A DNA stretch of 6,122 nt from an uncultured Ruminococcus sp. Lineage in GTDB: Bacteria; Bacillota; Clostridia; Oscillospirales; Ruminococcaceae. Location: NCBI GenBank assembly GCA_900540005.1, contig UQEM01000144.1, positions 1-6,122 on the forward strand. Reading direction: 5' to 3'. Both the position numbers and the translations under genes were made by a program. This document shows, one piece after another, positions 1-6,075 of this stretch; positions within the stretch are counted from its first letter, which is position 1, and each line of letters starts with the position of its first letter. Under the pieces are notes generated by a model. The model ran no database searches and was not told the origin of the DNA. It saw only the letters and a program-made list of their open reading frames with translations.

Positions 1-38
1 GCTATTCGTCGGCAGCGTCAGATGTGTATAAGAGACAG
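1..38 (+). other. Nextera read-1 adapter, non-biological
   Basis: Bases 6-38 match the Nextera/Tn5 read-1 adapter, ending with the 19-base mosaic end AGATGTGTATAAGAGACAG at 20-38. Bases 1-5 (GCTAT) lie where the end of the i5 index would be. From memory they match the last five bases of index S520, but five bases are not decisive. Genomic sequence starts at 39. This is library contamination and not part of the organism. Confidence 0.99.
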
Positions 39-39
39 A

Positions 40-85
40 GCAAAATCTCTGCGGCAATGACCTGATTTTGCAATGTATTGCCGCA
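40..85 (+). other. Interlaced inverted repeats, candidate pseudoknot at the 3' end of an unknown transcript
   Basis: Two perfect inverted repeats cross each other. GCAAAATC (40-47) pairs with GATTTTGC (64-71), and TGCGGCAAT (50-58) pairs with ATTGCCGCA (77-85). The A-B-A'-B' order is that of an H-type pseudoknot with connecting loops of about 2, 5 and 5 bases. An intrinsic terminator follows at once. The piece could be the end of a structured RNA cut off by the library boundary. Alternatively it could be the 3' end of an upstream gene: the frame from 39 stops at TGA 63-65 and the frame from 40 stops at TGA 58-60. I do not recognise the RNA family. Confidence 0.35.
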
Positions 86-119
86 AGCATTCCCGATACG
101 GAATGCTTTTTTCTTTTTT
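85..119 (+). terminator. Intrinsic terminator of the upstream transcript
   Basis: AAGCATTCC (85-93) pairs perfectly with GGAATGCTT (100-108) around the six-base loop CGATAC. A T-rich tail broken by a single C runs on to 119. This is a textbook Rho-independent terminator for plus-strand transcription entering from the left. It lies upstream of a separate promoter for the sigma-factor gene, so it more likely ends a different transcript than attenuates the sigma operon. An attenuator role is not excluded. Confidence 0.85.
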
Positions 120-143
120 GTGTCACATATCCATTCTTTGAAT

Positions 144-152
144 TGTTATATT
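144..152 (+). promoter_or_regulatory. Extended -10 promoter of the sigma/anti-sigma operon
   Basis: TGT followed by TATATT (147-152) matches the TGn extended -10 pattern and five of six bases of TATAAT. No good -35 is visible at the right distance, which extended -10 promoters tolerate. Transcription would begin near 159, about 20 bases before the sigma-factor start codon and after the upstream terminator. A weaker ECF-type alternative, TGAATT (139-144) then 16 bases then CGTC (161-164), could allow autoregulation. It would leave a very short leader of about 10 bases. Confidence 0.45.
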
Positions 153-181
153 ATACGAGACGTCTTAAAGGAAGTGATAAA

Positions 182-715
182 ATGACAAGTGAAGACTCCG
201 AAAAAATCAGGGAGCTGTATGAGATCTACGAGCAGCCTATGTTCAGGATAGCTTATGCTGTACTCCATGACAGTGCATTAGCGGAAGATGCTGTTTCGGA
301 TGCCTTTATACGCATTATCGGAAAGCTCGACCGACTTAAAGCTCCTGACAGCCCAAAGACAAAACAATATATCGTGAAAACGATAAAGAGTACCTCCATC
401 AATATCTATAGGAAAAACCGCCGCTTGTTTGAGCGCGAACTGCCTATTGATGAGGAAACCATGCAAATGCCAGACAGTCAGCAAAATGTTGAGAGTACGG
501 TCATTGACTATGTCAGCAGCGATCCCGTCAGAGAAATGATCGCAGATCTTAACGAAACTGACAGGAAAATAATCCAGATGCGCTGCTCGAAAGAAATGTC
601 ATGGAAAGAGGTTGCAGCTTCTCTATCGCTTACCGAAGTTAATGCAAGAAAGCGTTTTGAACGTACTAAAAAACGCCTTATAAGTTTGAAAGGAGAATTT
701 ACAGATGAAAAATAG
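182..715 (+). CDS. ECF-type (sigma-70 family) RNA polymerase sigma factor
   Basis: The product is a 177-residue sigma factor that would direct RNA polymerase to a small regulon. Region 2 covers about residues 9-80 and includes the conserved stretch AEDAVSDAFIRIIGKLD (35-51), the core-binding and -10-recognition helices. A linker of about 35 residues follows. Region 4 lies at about 115-170, with the helix-turn-helix SWKEVAASLSLTEVNARKRF (140-159) for -35 recognition. The ATG at 182 is chosen because AAAGGAAGTG (167-176) precedes it at good distance. Extending upstream to 68 would read through the terminator and promoter and add an atypical hydrophobic stretch. The 3' end overlaps the next gene by 11 bases, suggesting translational coupling and a sigma/anti-sigma pair. 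The length fits minimal ECF factors. The subgroup and target promoters are not known to me. Confidence 0.9.
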   Translation: MTSEDSEKIRELYEIYEQPMFRIAYAVLHDSALAEDAVSDAFIRIIGKLDRLKAPDSPKTKQYIVKTIKSTSINIYRKNRRLFERELPIDEETMQMPDSQQNVESTVIDYVSSDPVREMIADLNETDRKIIQMRCSKEMSWKEVAASLSLTEVNARKRFERTKKRLISLKGEFTDEK

Positions 716-2258
716 AAAACTCCCTACATCAAAGCAGTTTGACAGAATCGTTGAGAATGCTTTTTCATCAGATGTAAAGCACAACTTCTCCGTAGACTAC
801 GAAATAAGAAAGGAAGCAATTCAGAGAGGCACATCTATGAAAAAGAGAAACCGAACTATTCAATGGAAGTCTATCGGTATGACTGCCGCTGCCGCTGCAA
901 TAGTAGCAGTTGTTCCGTCATCGATATTCCTGATGTCAAGGAACAGTTCACAGTTAGGCCCTGCGGCTCAAGTTGAAGAGAAAAGCGAAGTTTCACAAAC
1001 TGCTGAACCTCTGACCGAATCTGCAACTGAAAGCAAAAATACTGTACCTGAAGGAAAGGTTATTTCAGACCACATTATTCAGACTAATCAATATTCGTAT
1101 TATGTAACGTACAACCCACAGATTGATGAAAACAGATCGTATCATCAACAGCAGCTTAACTATATCCCTGATGATTTCACGAAAATAAATGAGCCTAATA
1201 TGAAACCGGGTTACTACAGTCCTGACGGAGGGATATTTGAGTCGTTCCTTTACTACATTCCGAATGAAGTAAATTTCGCTGAGGAAGTACTGAATGTTAC
1301 ATCAGTTGAAGAATATACTGTTGATGAAAAAGAAGTTATTCTCCTGACCCGCGGTGATAGTCTCGATGACGGTGATATCAATCATTTTGGCAGAACAGGA
1401 TATGTATTCTTCAACGGAACGCGAAACTACATTGAGTTCTACGCTACTGACGATATAAGTGATAAAGCTCTCAAAAACATTATTGCAGGAATGAGTCTTG
1501 CTCCTGCTGACGAAAGTGAGTTCATTTGGTCAGCTCCTGAAACGAATTTGGGAGAAGGACTTTATGTTGAACCGAAAAGCGAAGCACTCGGACGTGACGG
1601 GCTTAATCTGCATAATATTGGTGACTGGTTCTGTGACGATTATGATGACGGATCTCTGCTGATAACTGTTGATGATGCGTGGATTCAGCATGACTTTAGT
1701 GGTATTTATACTGACGCTACTGGTCACGAACAGGATTTCAGCCAGTATGTTGACGCTACGGGAAACATCTATATGGACTGTTCATGGCAGAAAAAGGGCG
1801 ACGGCAGAAATGAACCGTTCTACAAAACAGAAGTAAACCAAACACAGCACATGAATGTTGTTGTCGTGGAATTAACCTACACAAATACGAGTGACATTGA
1901 TCTGACATACGCTAACAGCACAGAAACCTGCATTTCTCCCTCGTACTTCACGCTTGTTGATGACACTCCTGCTGACACTCTGGAAACAGCAGACGGACTA
2001 ACAGCGTATTACAAGGAAGAGATAATGCAAAATGACTCAGGTGGTTTCTTCTCATTCTACTCACCCGCTGCATCATCAAAAAACAACATTGATCTTCTCG
2101 CAGGAGAATCCACTACAGTAAGGCTTGCTTTTCTTGTACGCGATGATCTCCTCGGAAATCTCTACCTTGACATGAACCAGATGAGTTGGAAAGCGCTTAC
2201 CGCAGACAACTCCTACAAATCCCCTATTATAGACTTGTGTGATATAAAAGAAAGATAA
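705..2258 (+). CDS. Single-pass membrane protein, putative anti-sigma regulator with DUF4367-like and DUF4352-like outer regions
   Basis: This 517-residue protein has a polar, basic N-terminal part (1-55), one Ala/Val-rich transmembrane helix (about 57-77), a low-complexity Ser/Glu/Thr linker (about 80-118) and a large extracytoplasmic part. Residues about 119-265 end with a pattern (ATDDISDKALKNIIAGMSL) like DUF4367 domains of Firmicute ECF-linked membrane proteins. Residues about 380-490 (VVVVELTYTNTSDIDL, later LAGESTTVRLAFLV) resemble a DUF4352-type immunoglobulin-like beta fold. Both assignments are by eye. The start has AAAGGAG (689-695) nine bases upstream and overlaps the end of the sigma-factor gene. 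Position and topology suggest it holds the sigma factor at the membrane and releases it on an envelope signal. No HxxxCxxC zinc anti-sigma motif is visible, so sigma binding by the first 55 residues is inference. Confidence 0.75.
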   Translation: MKNRKLPTSKQFDRIVENAFSSDVKHNFSVDYEIRKEAIQRGTSMKKRNRTIQWKSIGMTAAAAAIVAVVPSSIFLMSRNSSQLGPAAQVEEKSEVSQTAEPLTESATESKNTVPEGKVISDHIIQTNQYSYYVTYNPQIDENRSYHQQQLNYIPDDFTKINEPNMKPGYYSPDGGIFESFLYYIPNEVNFAEEVLNVTSVEEYTVDEKEVILLTRGDSLDDGDINHFGRTGYVFFNGTRNYIEFYATDDISDKALKNIIAGMSLAPADESEFIWSAPETNLGEGLYVEPKSEALGRDGLNLHNIGDWFCDDYDDGSLLITVDDAWIQHDFSGIYTDATGHEQDFSQYVDATGNIYMDCSWQKKGDGRNEPFYKTEVNQTQHMNVVVVELTYTNTSDIDLTYANSTETCISPSYFTLVDDTPADTLETADGLTAYYKEEIMQNDSGGFFSFYSPAASSKNNIDLLAGESTTVRLAFLVRDDLLGNLYLDMNQMSWKALTADNSYKSPIIDLCDIKER

Positions 2259-2271
2259 CATATATAAAACG

Positions 2272-2298
2272 AAAGTGCGGACTTAATGTCCGCACTTT
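2272..2298. terminator. Bidirectional terminator between convergent genes
   Basis: AAAGTGCGGAC (2272-2282) pairs perfectly with GTCCGCACTTT (2288-2298), an 11-bp stem with loop TTAAT. On the plus strand the stem runs into a short T tract (2296-2300). On the minus strand it reads out into TTTCGTTTTATATA. It lies 14 bases after the stop of the membrane-protein gene and directly abuts the stop codon of the Clp gene (2299-2301), so it serves both. Confidence 0.85.
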
Positions 2299-4641
2299 TT
2301 ATACTGCAATGCTCTTGGTTATGCTTACCTTTTCGTTTTTAAAGTCAACCCTGACCTTTTCTCCGTTGCAAAGCTGAGAGTTTACTATCATCTGCGCAAG
2401 GCGATTTTCGATAAGTTCCGTGACACGACGCTTTATCGGTCGTGCTCCGTATTTATCTGTTTCCTTTGCACACGCTACAGCCTTTATCACCTCGGGTGAA
2501 TAAGTTACTTCAATGCCGAGTGTTTCGGCTCTCATACGCAAATTATCAAGCGCAATGCGGCTTATCTGTTCAAGCTCTGCCTCACCTAACTTATGGAAAA
2601 CTACTACCTCGTCTATGCGATTCATGAATTCCGGTGAAAAATGACTGCGCAGACCTGCGATAACTCGCTCCTCCGCTGCTGCTTCTATATTTTCCGTAAA
2701 ACCAAGTGCTGTTTTTCCTGTGATTTCACCTGCACCTACATTCGATGTCATGATTATAATACAGTTTCGGAAGCTTACGCTGCGCATTGAAGAATCCGTC
2801 AGTATGCCCTCATCAAGAATTTGCAGAAGTATATTCAAAACCTCAATATCCGCTTTTTCTATCTCGTCAAAGAGGACTATTGAGTAAGGATTACGCCGAA
2901 TTTTCTCGCAAAGATTCTTGTTCGTATCGTTGTAACCGGCATATCCGGGAGGCGCTCCTATCAGCTTTGAGACCGAGTGCTTTTCCATATATTCGGACAT
3001 ATCCACTCTTATCAGATTATTTTCCGAGCTGAACATACAATCCGCAAGAACCTTGGCAAGTTCAGTCTTTCCGACACCTGTTGGGCCGGCAAACAGAAAT
3101 GACGCTGTAGGACGCTTGCTGTCTCGCAGTCCGGATTTGGCTCTGCAAATAGCATTTGTAATTTTCTTGACAGCGTATTCGTGTCCCACCACTCTGCTTG
3201 ACAATTGCTTTTCAAGGCTGCTTAGTCTCTCTGCCTCCTCAACGTTGATTTTTCCGACAGGTATCCCTGTTTTCATCGAAATCACTGAAACTATATCTTC
3301 CTCTCTGACCACGGCGCGACTTTTTCCTGATATTGACCTGCTTAGCCTGTTGAGATTGATTCCCGTTCCGTTAACATCTATATAGCTTGAATCATGCGGT
3401 ACAATCGCCGAATTATGACGGATTTTTGCACAGGCACAAGCTTCGTCAAGCACATCTATTGCTTTATCGGGAAGATAACGCTCCGATATATATCTTACCG
3501 ACATATTAACCGACAGCGCTATTATCTCGTCTGTTATTACGACATTGTGAAAGTTTTCGTAGTTTCCTTTCAGCCCCTTTATTATCTCTATGCAGCTCTC
3601 CTTGTCGGGTTCGCTGACCGTTATCGGCTGGAATCTGCGCTCAAGCGCGGAATCTTTCTCAATAGTTTTGCGATACTCATCATAGGTCGTAGCACCTATT
3701 ACCTGAAGTTCTCCTCTTGCAAGCTGAGGCTTCATTATATTGGCAGCATCAATTGCACCTTCGGCAGCTCCTGCACCAACTATTGTGTGAATCTCATCAA
3801 TAAAGAGAATTATATTACCTGCACTTACAGCCTCCTCAATGCAAGCTTTTACGCGCTCCTCGAAGTCACCCCTGTATTTTGCACCTGATAAGAGTGAAGT
3901 AAAATCAAGCGAGAAAATGAACTTGTTTTTGAGCGTATCGGGAACGAGATTTCGCATAAATAATTCTGAAACGCCCTCGATTATTGCTGTTTTTCCGACA
4001 CCTGCCTCCCCTATCAGGCAGGGATTGTTCTTTGTGCGTCGCGATAGAACCTGTAAAACACGCTCCACCTCCTTGTCTCTGCCGATAAGGGGGTCATTTT
4101 TCTTTATGAGCGAAATATCCGTCAGATTTTTTCCGTAGCGAATGAGGTTGGGAAGATGTGACATTTTAGGCTTTATGGAGTTATAAAGTTCCTCCTGCAC
4201 CTCACTGGAGTTGATCATATTAAGTCCGTTACATATTCCTGCAAAGTCTCCGCCAATCTTCTTAATGATCGTGCAGGCGCTGCAAGAGGATTCTTTTATC
4301 ATTGCCGCAAGAATATGCTCGGGGGCAGACTGCTTCTTTTTTGCGCTCACTGCTATTGAATATGAAAGCTCCAGTATCCGTTTTGTTGCAGTTGTGAAAA
4401 ACCTCTGATTGAGTATTGAAGGAGTTCCCTGTCCCACGAGTTGTATTATCTCGGTACGCAGCTCATCATAAGCTACACCGTTATCTATCAGTATTTCCGC
4501 CGCGCAAGTAGAACCGTCACTTGCCATTGACAGCAGTATATGCTCGCTTCCGACATAAGTATGACCGAGATGTGAGGCGAGTTCTACCGCACCCTCGACT
4601 ATCTTGATTGACTTCTTGGTAAACTTTTCCGAATTGATCAT
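2299..4641 (-). CDS. clpC: ClpC/ClpA-type AAA+ unfoldase lacking the coiled-coil middle domain
   Basis: This 780-residue hexameric ATPase would unfold proteins and pass them to ClpP. Order: two Clp N repeats (about 4-70 and 80-140), AAA+ D1 and AAA+ D2. D1 shows Walker A GEAGVGKT (211-218), pore loop KYRG (255-258), Walker B IILFIDEIH (277-285) and arginine fingers R335/R336. D2 shows Walker A GPTGVGKT (519-526), pore loop GYAG (566-569), Walker B with D592/E593, sensor N634, finger R675 and sensor-2 GARP (732-735). The tripeptide LGF (646-648) sits where ClpP-dependent members carry their docking loop. Only about 33 residues (411-443) lie where ClpC normally has a coiled coil of about 60, and no UVR-like motif is seen. 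The ATG at 4641 has AGGAGGGT at ideal spacing; an upstream start at 4791 would run through promoter DNA. The gene stands alone, without ctsR, mcsA or mcsB. It could be named clpA-like, or be a paralogue of a canonical clpC elsewhere. Confidence 0.9.
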   Translation of the reverse strand: MINSEKFTKKSIKIVEGAVELASHLGHTYVGSEHILLSMASDGSTCAAEILIDNGVAYDELRTEIIQLVGQGTPSILNQRFFTTATKRILELSYSIAVSAKKKQSAPEHILAAMIKESSCSACTIIKKIGGDFAGICNGLNMINSSEVQEELYNSIKPKMSHLPNLIRYGKNLTDISLIKKNDPLIGRDKEVERVLQVLSRRTKNNPCLIGEAGVGKTAIIEGVSELFMRNLVPDTLKNKFIFSLDFTSLLSGAKYRGDFEERVKACIEEAVSAGNIILFIDEIHTIVGAGAAEGAIDAANIMKPQLARGELQVIGATTYDEYRKTIEKDSALERRFQPITVSEPDKESCIEIIKGLKGNYENFHNVVITDEIIALSVNMSVRYISERYLPDKAIDVLDEACACAKIRHNSAIVPHDSSYIDVNGTGINLNRLSRSISGKSRAVVREEDIVSVISMKTGIPVGKINVEEAERLSSLEKQLSSRVVGHEYAVKKITNAICRAKSGLRDSKRPTASFLFAGPTGVGKTELAKVLADCMFSSENNLIRVDMSEYMEKHSVSKLIGAPPGYAGYNDTNKNLCEKIRRNPYSIVLFDEIEKADIEVLNILLQILDEGILTDSSMRSVSFRNCIIIMTSNVGAGEITGKTALGFTENIEAAAEERVIAGLRSHFSPEFMNRIDEVVVFHKLGEAELEQISRIALDNLRMRAETLGIEVTYSPEVIKAVACAKETDKYGARPIKRRVTELIENRLAQMIVNSQLCNGEKVRVDFKNEKVSITKSIAV

Positions 4642-4647
4642 TCTCGT

Positions 4648-4655
4648 ACCCTCCT
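4648..4655 (-). promoter_or_regulatory. Ribosome binding site that fixes the Clp unfoldase start
   Basis: On the minus strand AGGAGGGT is followed six bases later by the ATG at 4641-4639. The protein then begins MINSEKFTKKS, which aligns with the usual beginning of Clp N domains. This argues against the upstream in-frame ATG at 4791. Confidence 0.85.
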
Positions 4656-4656
4656 G

Positions 4657-4672
4657 AATATCATCTGATATT
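4657..4672. promoter_or_regulatory. Palindrome in the leader of the Clp unfoldase gene, candidate operator
   Basis: AATATCA-TC-TGATATT is a perfect 7-bp inverted repeat with a two-base centre. It lies between the candidate -10 (4673-4678) and the ribosome binding site (4648-4655) of the Clp gene, where a repressor would block transcription. It does not match the CtsR direct repeat or the HrcA CIRCE element. In AT-rich DNA a repeat of this size can arise by chance. Confidence 0.35.
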
Positions 4673-4678
4673 ATTATG
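4673..4678 (-). promoter_or_regulatory. Possible -10 box of the Clp unfoldase gene
   Basis: On the minus strand CATAAT matches five of six bases of TATAAT and lies about 31 bases upstream of the ATG at 4641. No convincing -35 is found at 16-18 bases. CTGTTA (4696-4701) is the element at 17 bases and is poor, so an activator or another sigma factor may be needed. Confidence 0.3.
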
Positions 4679-4726
4679 CCACTATTTTCATGCGATAACA
4701 GTCGAAAGTGCAAAGGACAGAAAATT

Positions 4727-4755
4727 TTGTAACACAATTTCGGCTGTGGCATATT
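4727..4755 (+). promoter_or_regulatory. Promoter of the Cys-rich miniprotein gene
   Basis: TTGTAA (4727-4732) is separated by 17 bases from CATATT (4750-4755), which is preceded by TGG, an extended -10 signature. Transcription would start near 4762, giving a leader of about 50 bases. The octamer CATATTAT (4750-4757) also fits the CATAnnnT -10 pattern of mother-cell sporulation sigma factors. The sequence alone does not decide which sigma factor is used. Confidence 0.4.
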
Positions 4756-4814
4756 ATGTACTATGAAACGCAGAAAGCGGTTCAAATCCAATTAATTTAA
4801 GGAGATGCTTAATT

Positions 4815-4958
4815 ATGTGTAATTCATGCTTCGGAGGAAATAACTGCTGGTGCATCATTCTCGTGATCCTTCTCTTCGTTATTCTTTGCGGCGGCTGCGG
4901 TGGCTGCAACAACGACTGCGGTAACTGCGGCAACAATGGCTGCGGATGCGGATGCTGA
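4815..4958 (+). CDS. 47-residue Cys/Gly-rich membrane miniprotein
   Basis: This short gene has a clear AAGGAG (4799-4804) ten bases before its ATG and its own terminator 11 bases after its TGA. The product has 12 cysteines, 11 glycines and 8 asparagines among 47 residues. Residues 1-13 include Cys2, Cys5, Cys11 and Cys13. A hydrophobic segment of about 14 residues follows (roughly 12-25, core IILVILLFVIL), long enough for a short membrane span. The tail (25-47) carries eight cysteines in CGGCGGC and CGCGC patterns. It resembles the tiny Firmicute proteins often labelled 'chorion class high-cysteine protein', a name from sequence composition only. Metal binding, disulphide-linked surface material or a spore-related role are all possible; none is shown. 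The gene lies between two Clp unfoldase genes and is divergent from the left one. Confidence 0.8.
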   Translation: MCNSCFGGNNCWCIILVILLFVILCGGCGGCNNDCGNCGNNGCGCGC

Positions 4959-4969
4959 GTTAAATGAAT

Positions 4970-5009
4970 AAAAATGTGCGGTGGGGAAAATTCTCTGCCG
5001 CACATTTTT
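4970..5009. terminator. Bidirectional terminator between the miniprotein gene and clpX
   Basis: AAAAATGTGCGG (4970-4981) pairs perfectly with CCGCACATTTTT (4998-5009). The stem can continue inward through G-U and G-C pairs to the loop AAAATT (4987-4992). T runs are present on both strands, so it can end plus-strand transcription of the miniprotein and minus-strand transcription of clpX, whose stop codon is at 5022-5024. Confidence 0.85.
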
Positions 5010-5021
5010 TATTTACCAAAG

Positions 5022-6075
5022 TTATATATTCAGTGTAACTACCTTGTTTCGTCTGTTCATAACAACGGGCTGTGAATCATTAAGCACGCAATCGGCTGTA
5101 ATAGTAACCTTTGCAATGCTTCCGTCTGACGGTACTGCGTACATACTCTGCTTGAGAATGCCTTCAAGTATGGAGCGAAGTCCTCTTGCACCGGTTTTCT
5201 GCGCGATCGCCTTCTTCGCGATCTCAATAAGAGCATCGTCCTCGACTTCAAGTTCTATATCGTCATAGTGGAAGAGCTTTTTGTACTGCTTGATAAGAGC
5301 GTTCTTAGGTTCGGTAAGAATTCTTACGAGCGAGTGCTCATCAAGTTCTTCAAGGACGGTGATGACCGGAAGCCTGCCGACAAACTCCGGAACCATTCCG
5401 AACTTAACAAGATCCTTCGGGACAACCTTTTTGAAAATATTATCCTTCTCCACGTTATGAGGCTTGATCTCGCCGCCAAATCCTATAGGAGCCTTACCGA
5501 TCCTCTTTTGTATCTGTTTCTCCAGTCCGTCGAAAGCTCCACCGCAGATAAAGAGAATATTCTTGGTGTTGATTTGAATAGTCTCCTGATTCGGGTGCTT
5601 TCTTCCGCCCTGAGGGGGAACATTTGAAACAGTTCCTTCGATAATTTTGAGGAGAGCCTGCTGAACTCCCTCACCGCTTACATCACGGGTAAGCGAAGTG
5701 TTCTCGGACTTTCTCGCAATCTTATCTATCTCGTCAATGTATATGATTCCCTTTTCAGCAGCCTTGATATCAAAATCAGCAGCCTGAATGAGCCTGAGAA
5801 GCACATTTTCAACATCGTCTCCGACATATCCTGCCTCAGTAATTGTCGTTGCGTCAGCTATTGCAAACGGTACATTCAGAAGTTTTGCGAGAGTCTGGGC
5901 AAGGAAAGTTTTACCGACACCTGTAGGACCGAGAAGAAGAACATTGCTCTTCTGAAGCTCTACACCGTCATTGTCCTTGTCATCGCCCTCGTTTTCCTGA
6001 CTCATGATACGCTTATAGTGGTTGTAAACAGCTACTGCAAGTGAGATCTTTGCATCGTCCTGACCGATTACATAT
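5022..6075 (-). CDS. clpX: ATP-dependent Clp protease ATP-binding subunit ClpX, 5'-truncated
   Basis: ClpX is a hexameric AAA+ unfoldase that recognises tagged proteins and feeds them to ClpP. The window holds its last 350 residues, beginning [20 protein letters not shown]. Counting from that Tyr, visible motifs are Walker A GPTGVGKT (49-56), pore loop GYVG (82-85), Walker B IIYIDEID (110-117), the RKH loop (158-160), the ClpP-docking tripeptide IGF (197-199), arginine finger R234 and sensor-2 GARGLRS (295-301). All are intact, so the gene looks functional. The N-terminal zinc-binding domain, about 65-75 residues in the family, is missing only because the library insert ends here. The 15 residues that can be read further upstream, including [12 protein letters not shown], are translated adapter and must be dropped. 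In Firmicutes clpX often follows tig and/or clpP; that side is not visible. Confidence 0.97.

Noticed and set aside
68..181. Upstream extension of the sigma-factor frame by 38 residues to an ATG at 68.
   Set aside because: The stretch reads through the intrinsic terminator and promoter, encodes an atypical hydrophobic segment and has no ribosome binding site. The ATG at 182 has a good one and gives a normal sigma-factor start.
1720..1765. Short repeat in the membrane protein, GACGCTAC(T/G)GG twice, encoding DATG twice.
   Set aside because: Only two copies about 40 bases apart within one coding region, with no extension. It is too short to indicate a repeat element.
3394..3888. Plus-strand frame of 164 codons opposite the Clp unfoldase.
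   Set aside because: It lies wholly antisense to well-conserved AAA+ coding sequence and shows no recognisable domain, ribosome binding site or promoter. It is best explained as a shadow frame.
4699..4719. CtsR-like heat-shock operator (AGTCGAAAGTGCAAAGGAC) upstream of the Clp gene.
   Set aside because: Only the first half resembles the GGTCAAA heptad, with mismatches. The second half does not repeat at the three-base spacing needed. No HrcA CIRCE repeat is present either.
4642..4791. Upstream extension of the Clp unfoldase by 50 residues to an ATG at 4791.
   Set aside because: It runs across both divergent promoters and has no Clp family similarity. The ATG at 4641 has AGGAGGGT at ideal spacing and begins a typical Clp N domain.
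4754..5005. Minus-strand frame of 83 codons rich in Pro, Gln and His over the miniprotein gene.
   Set aside because: Its composition is the antisense image of Cys/Gly codons, it has no ribosome binding site, and it crosses the terminator. The plus-strand gene has all expression signals.
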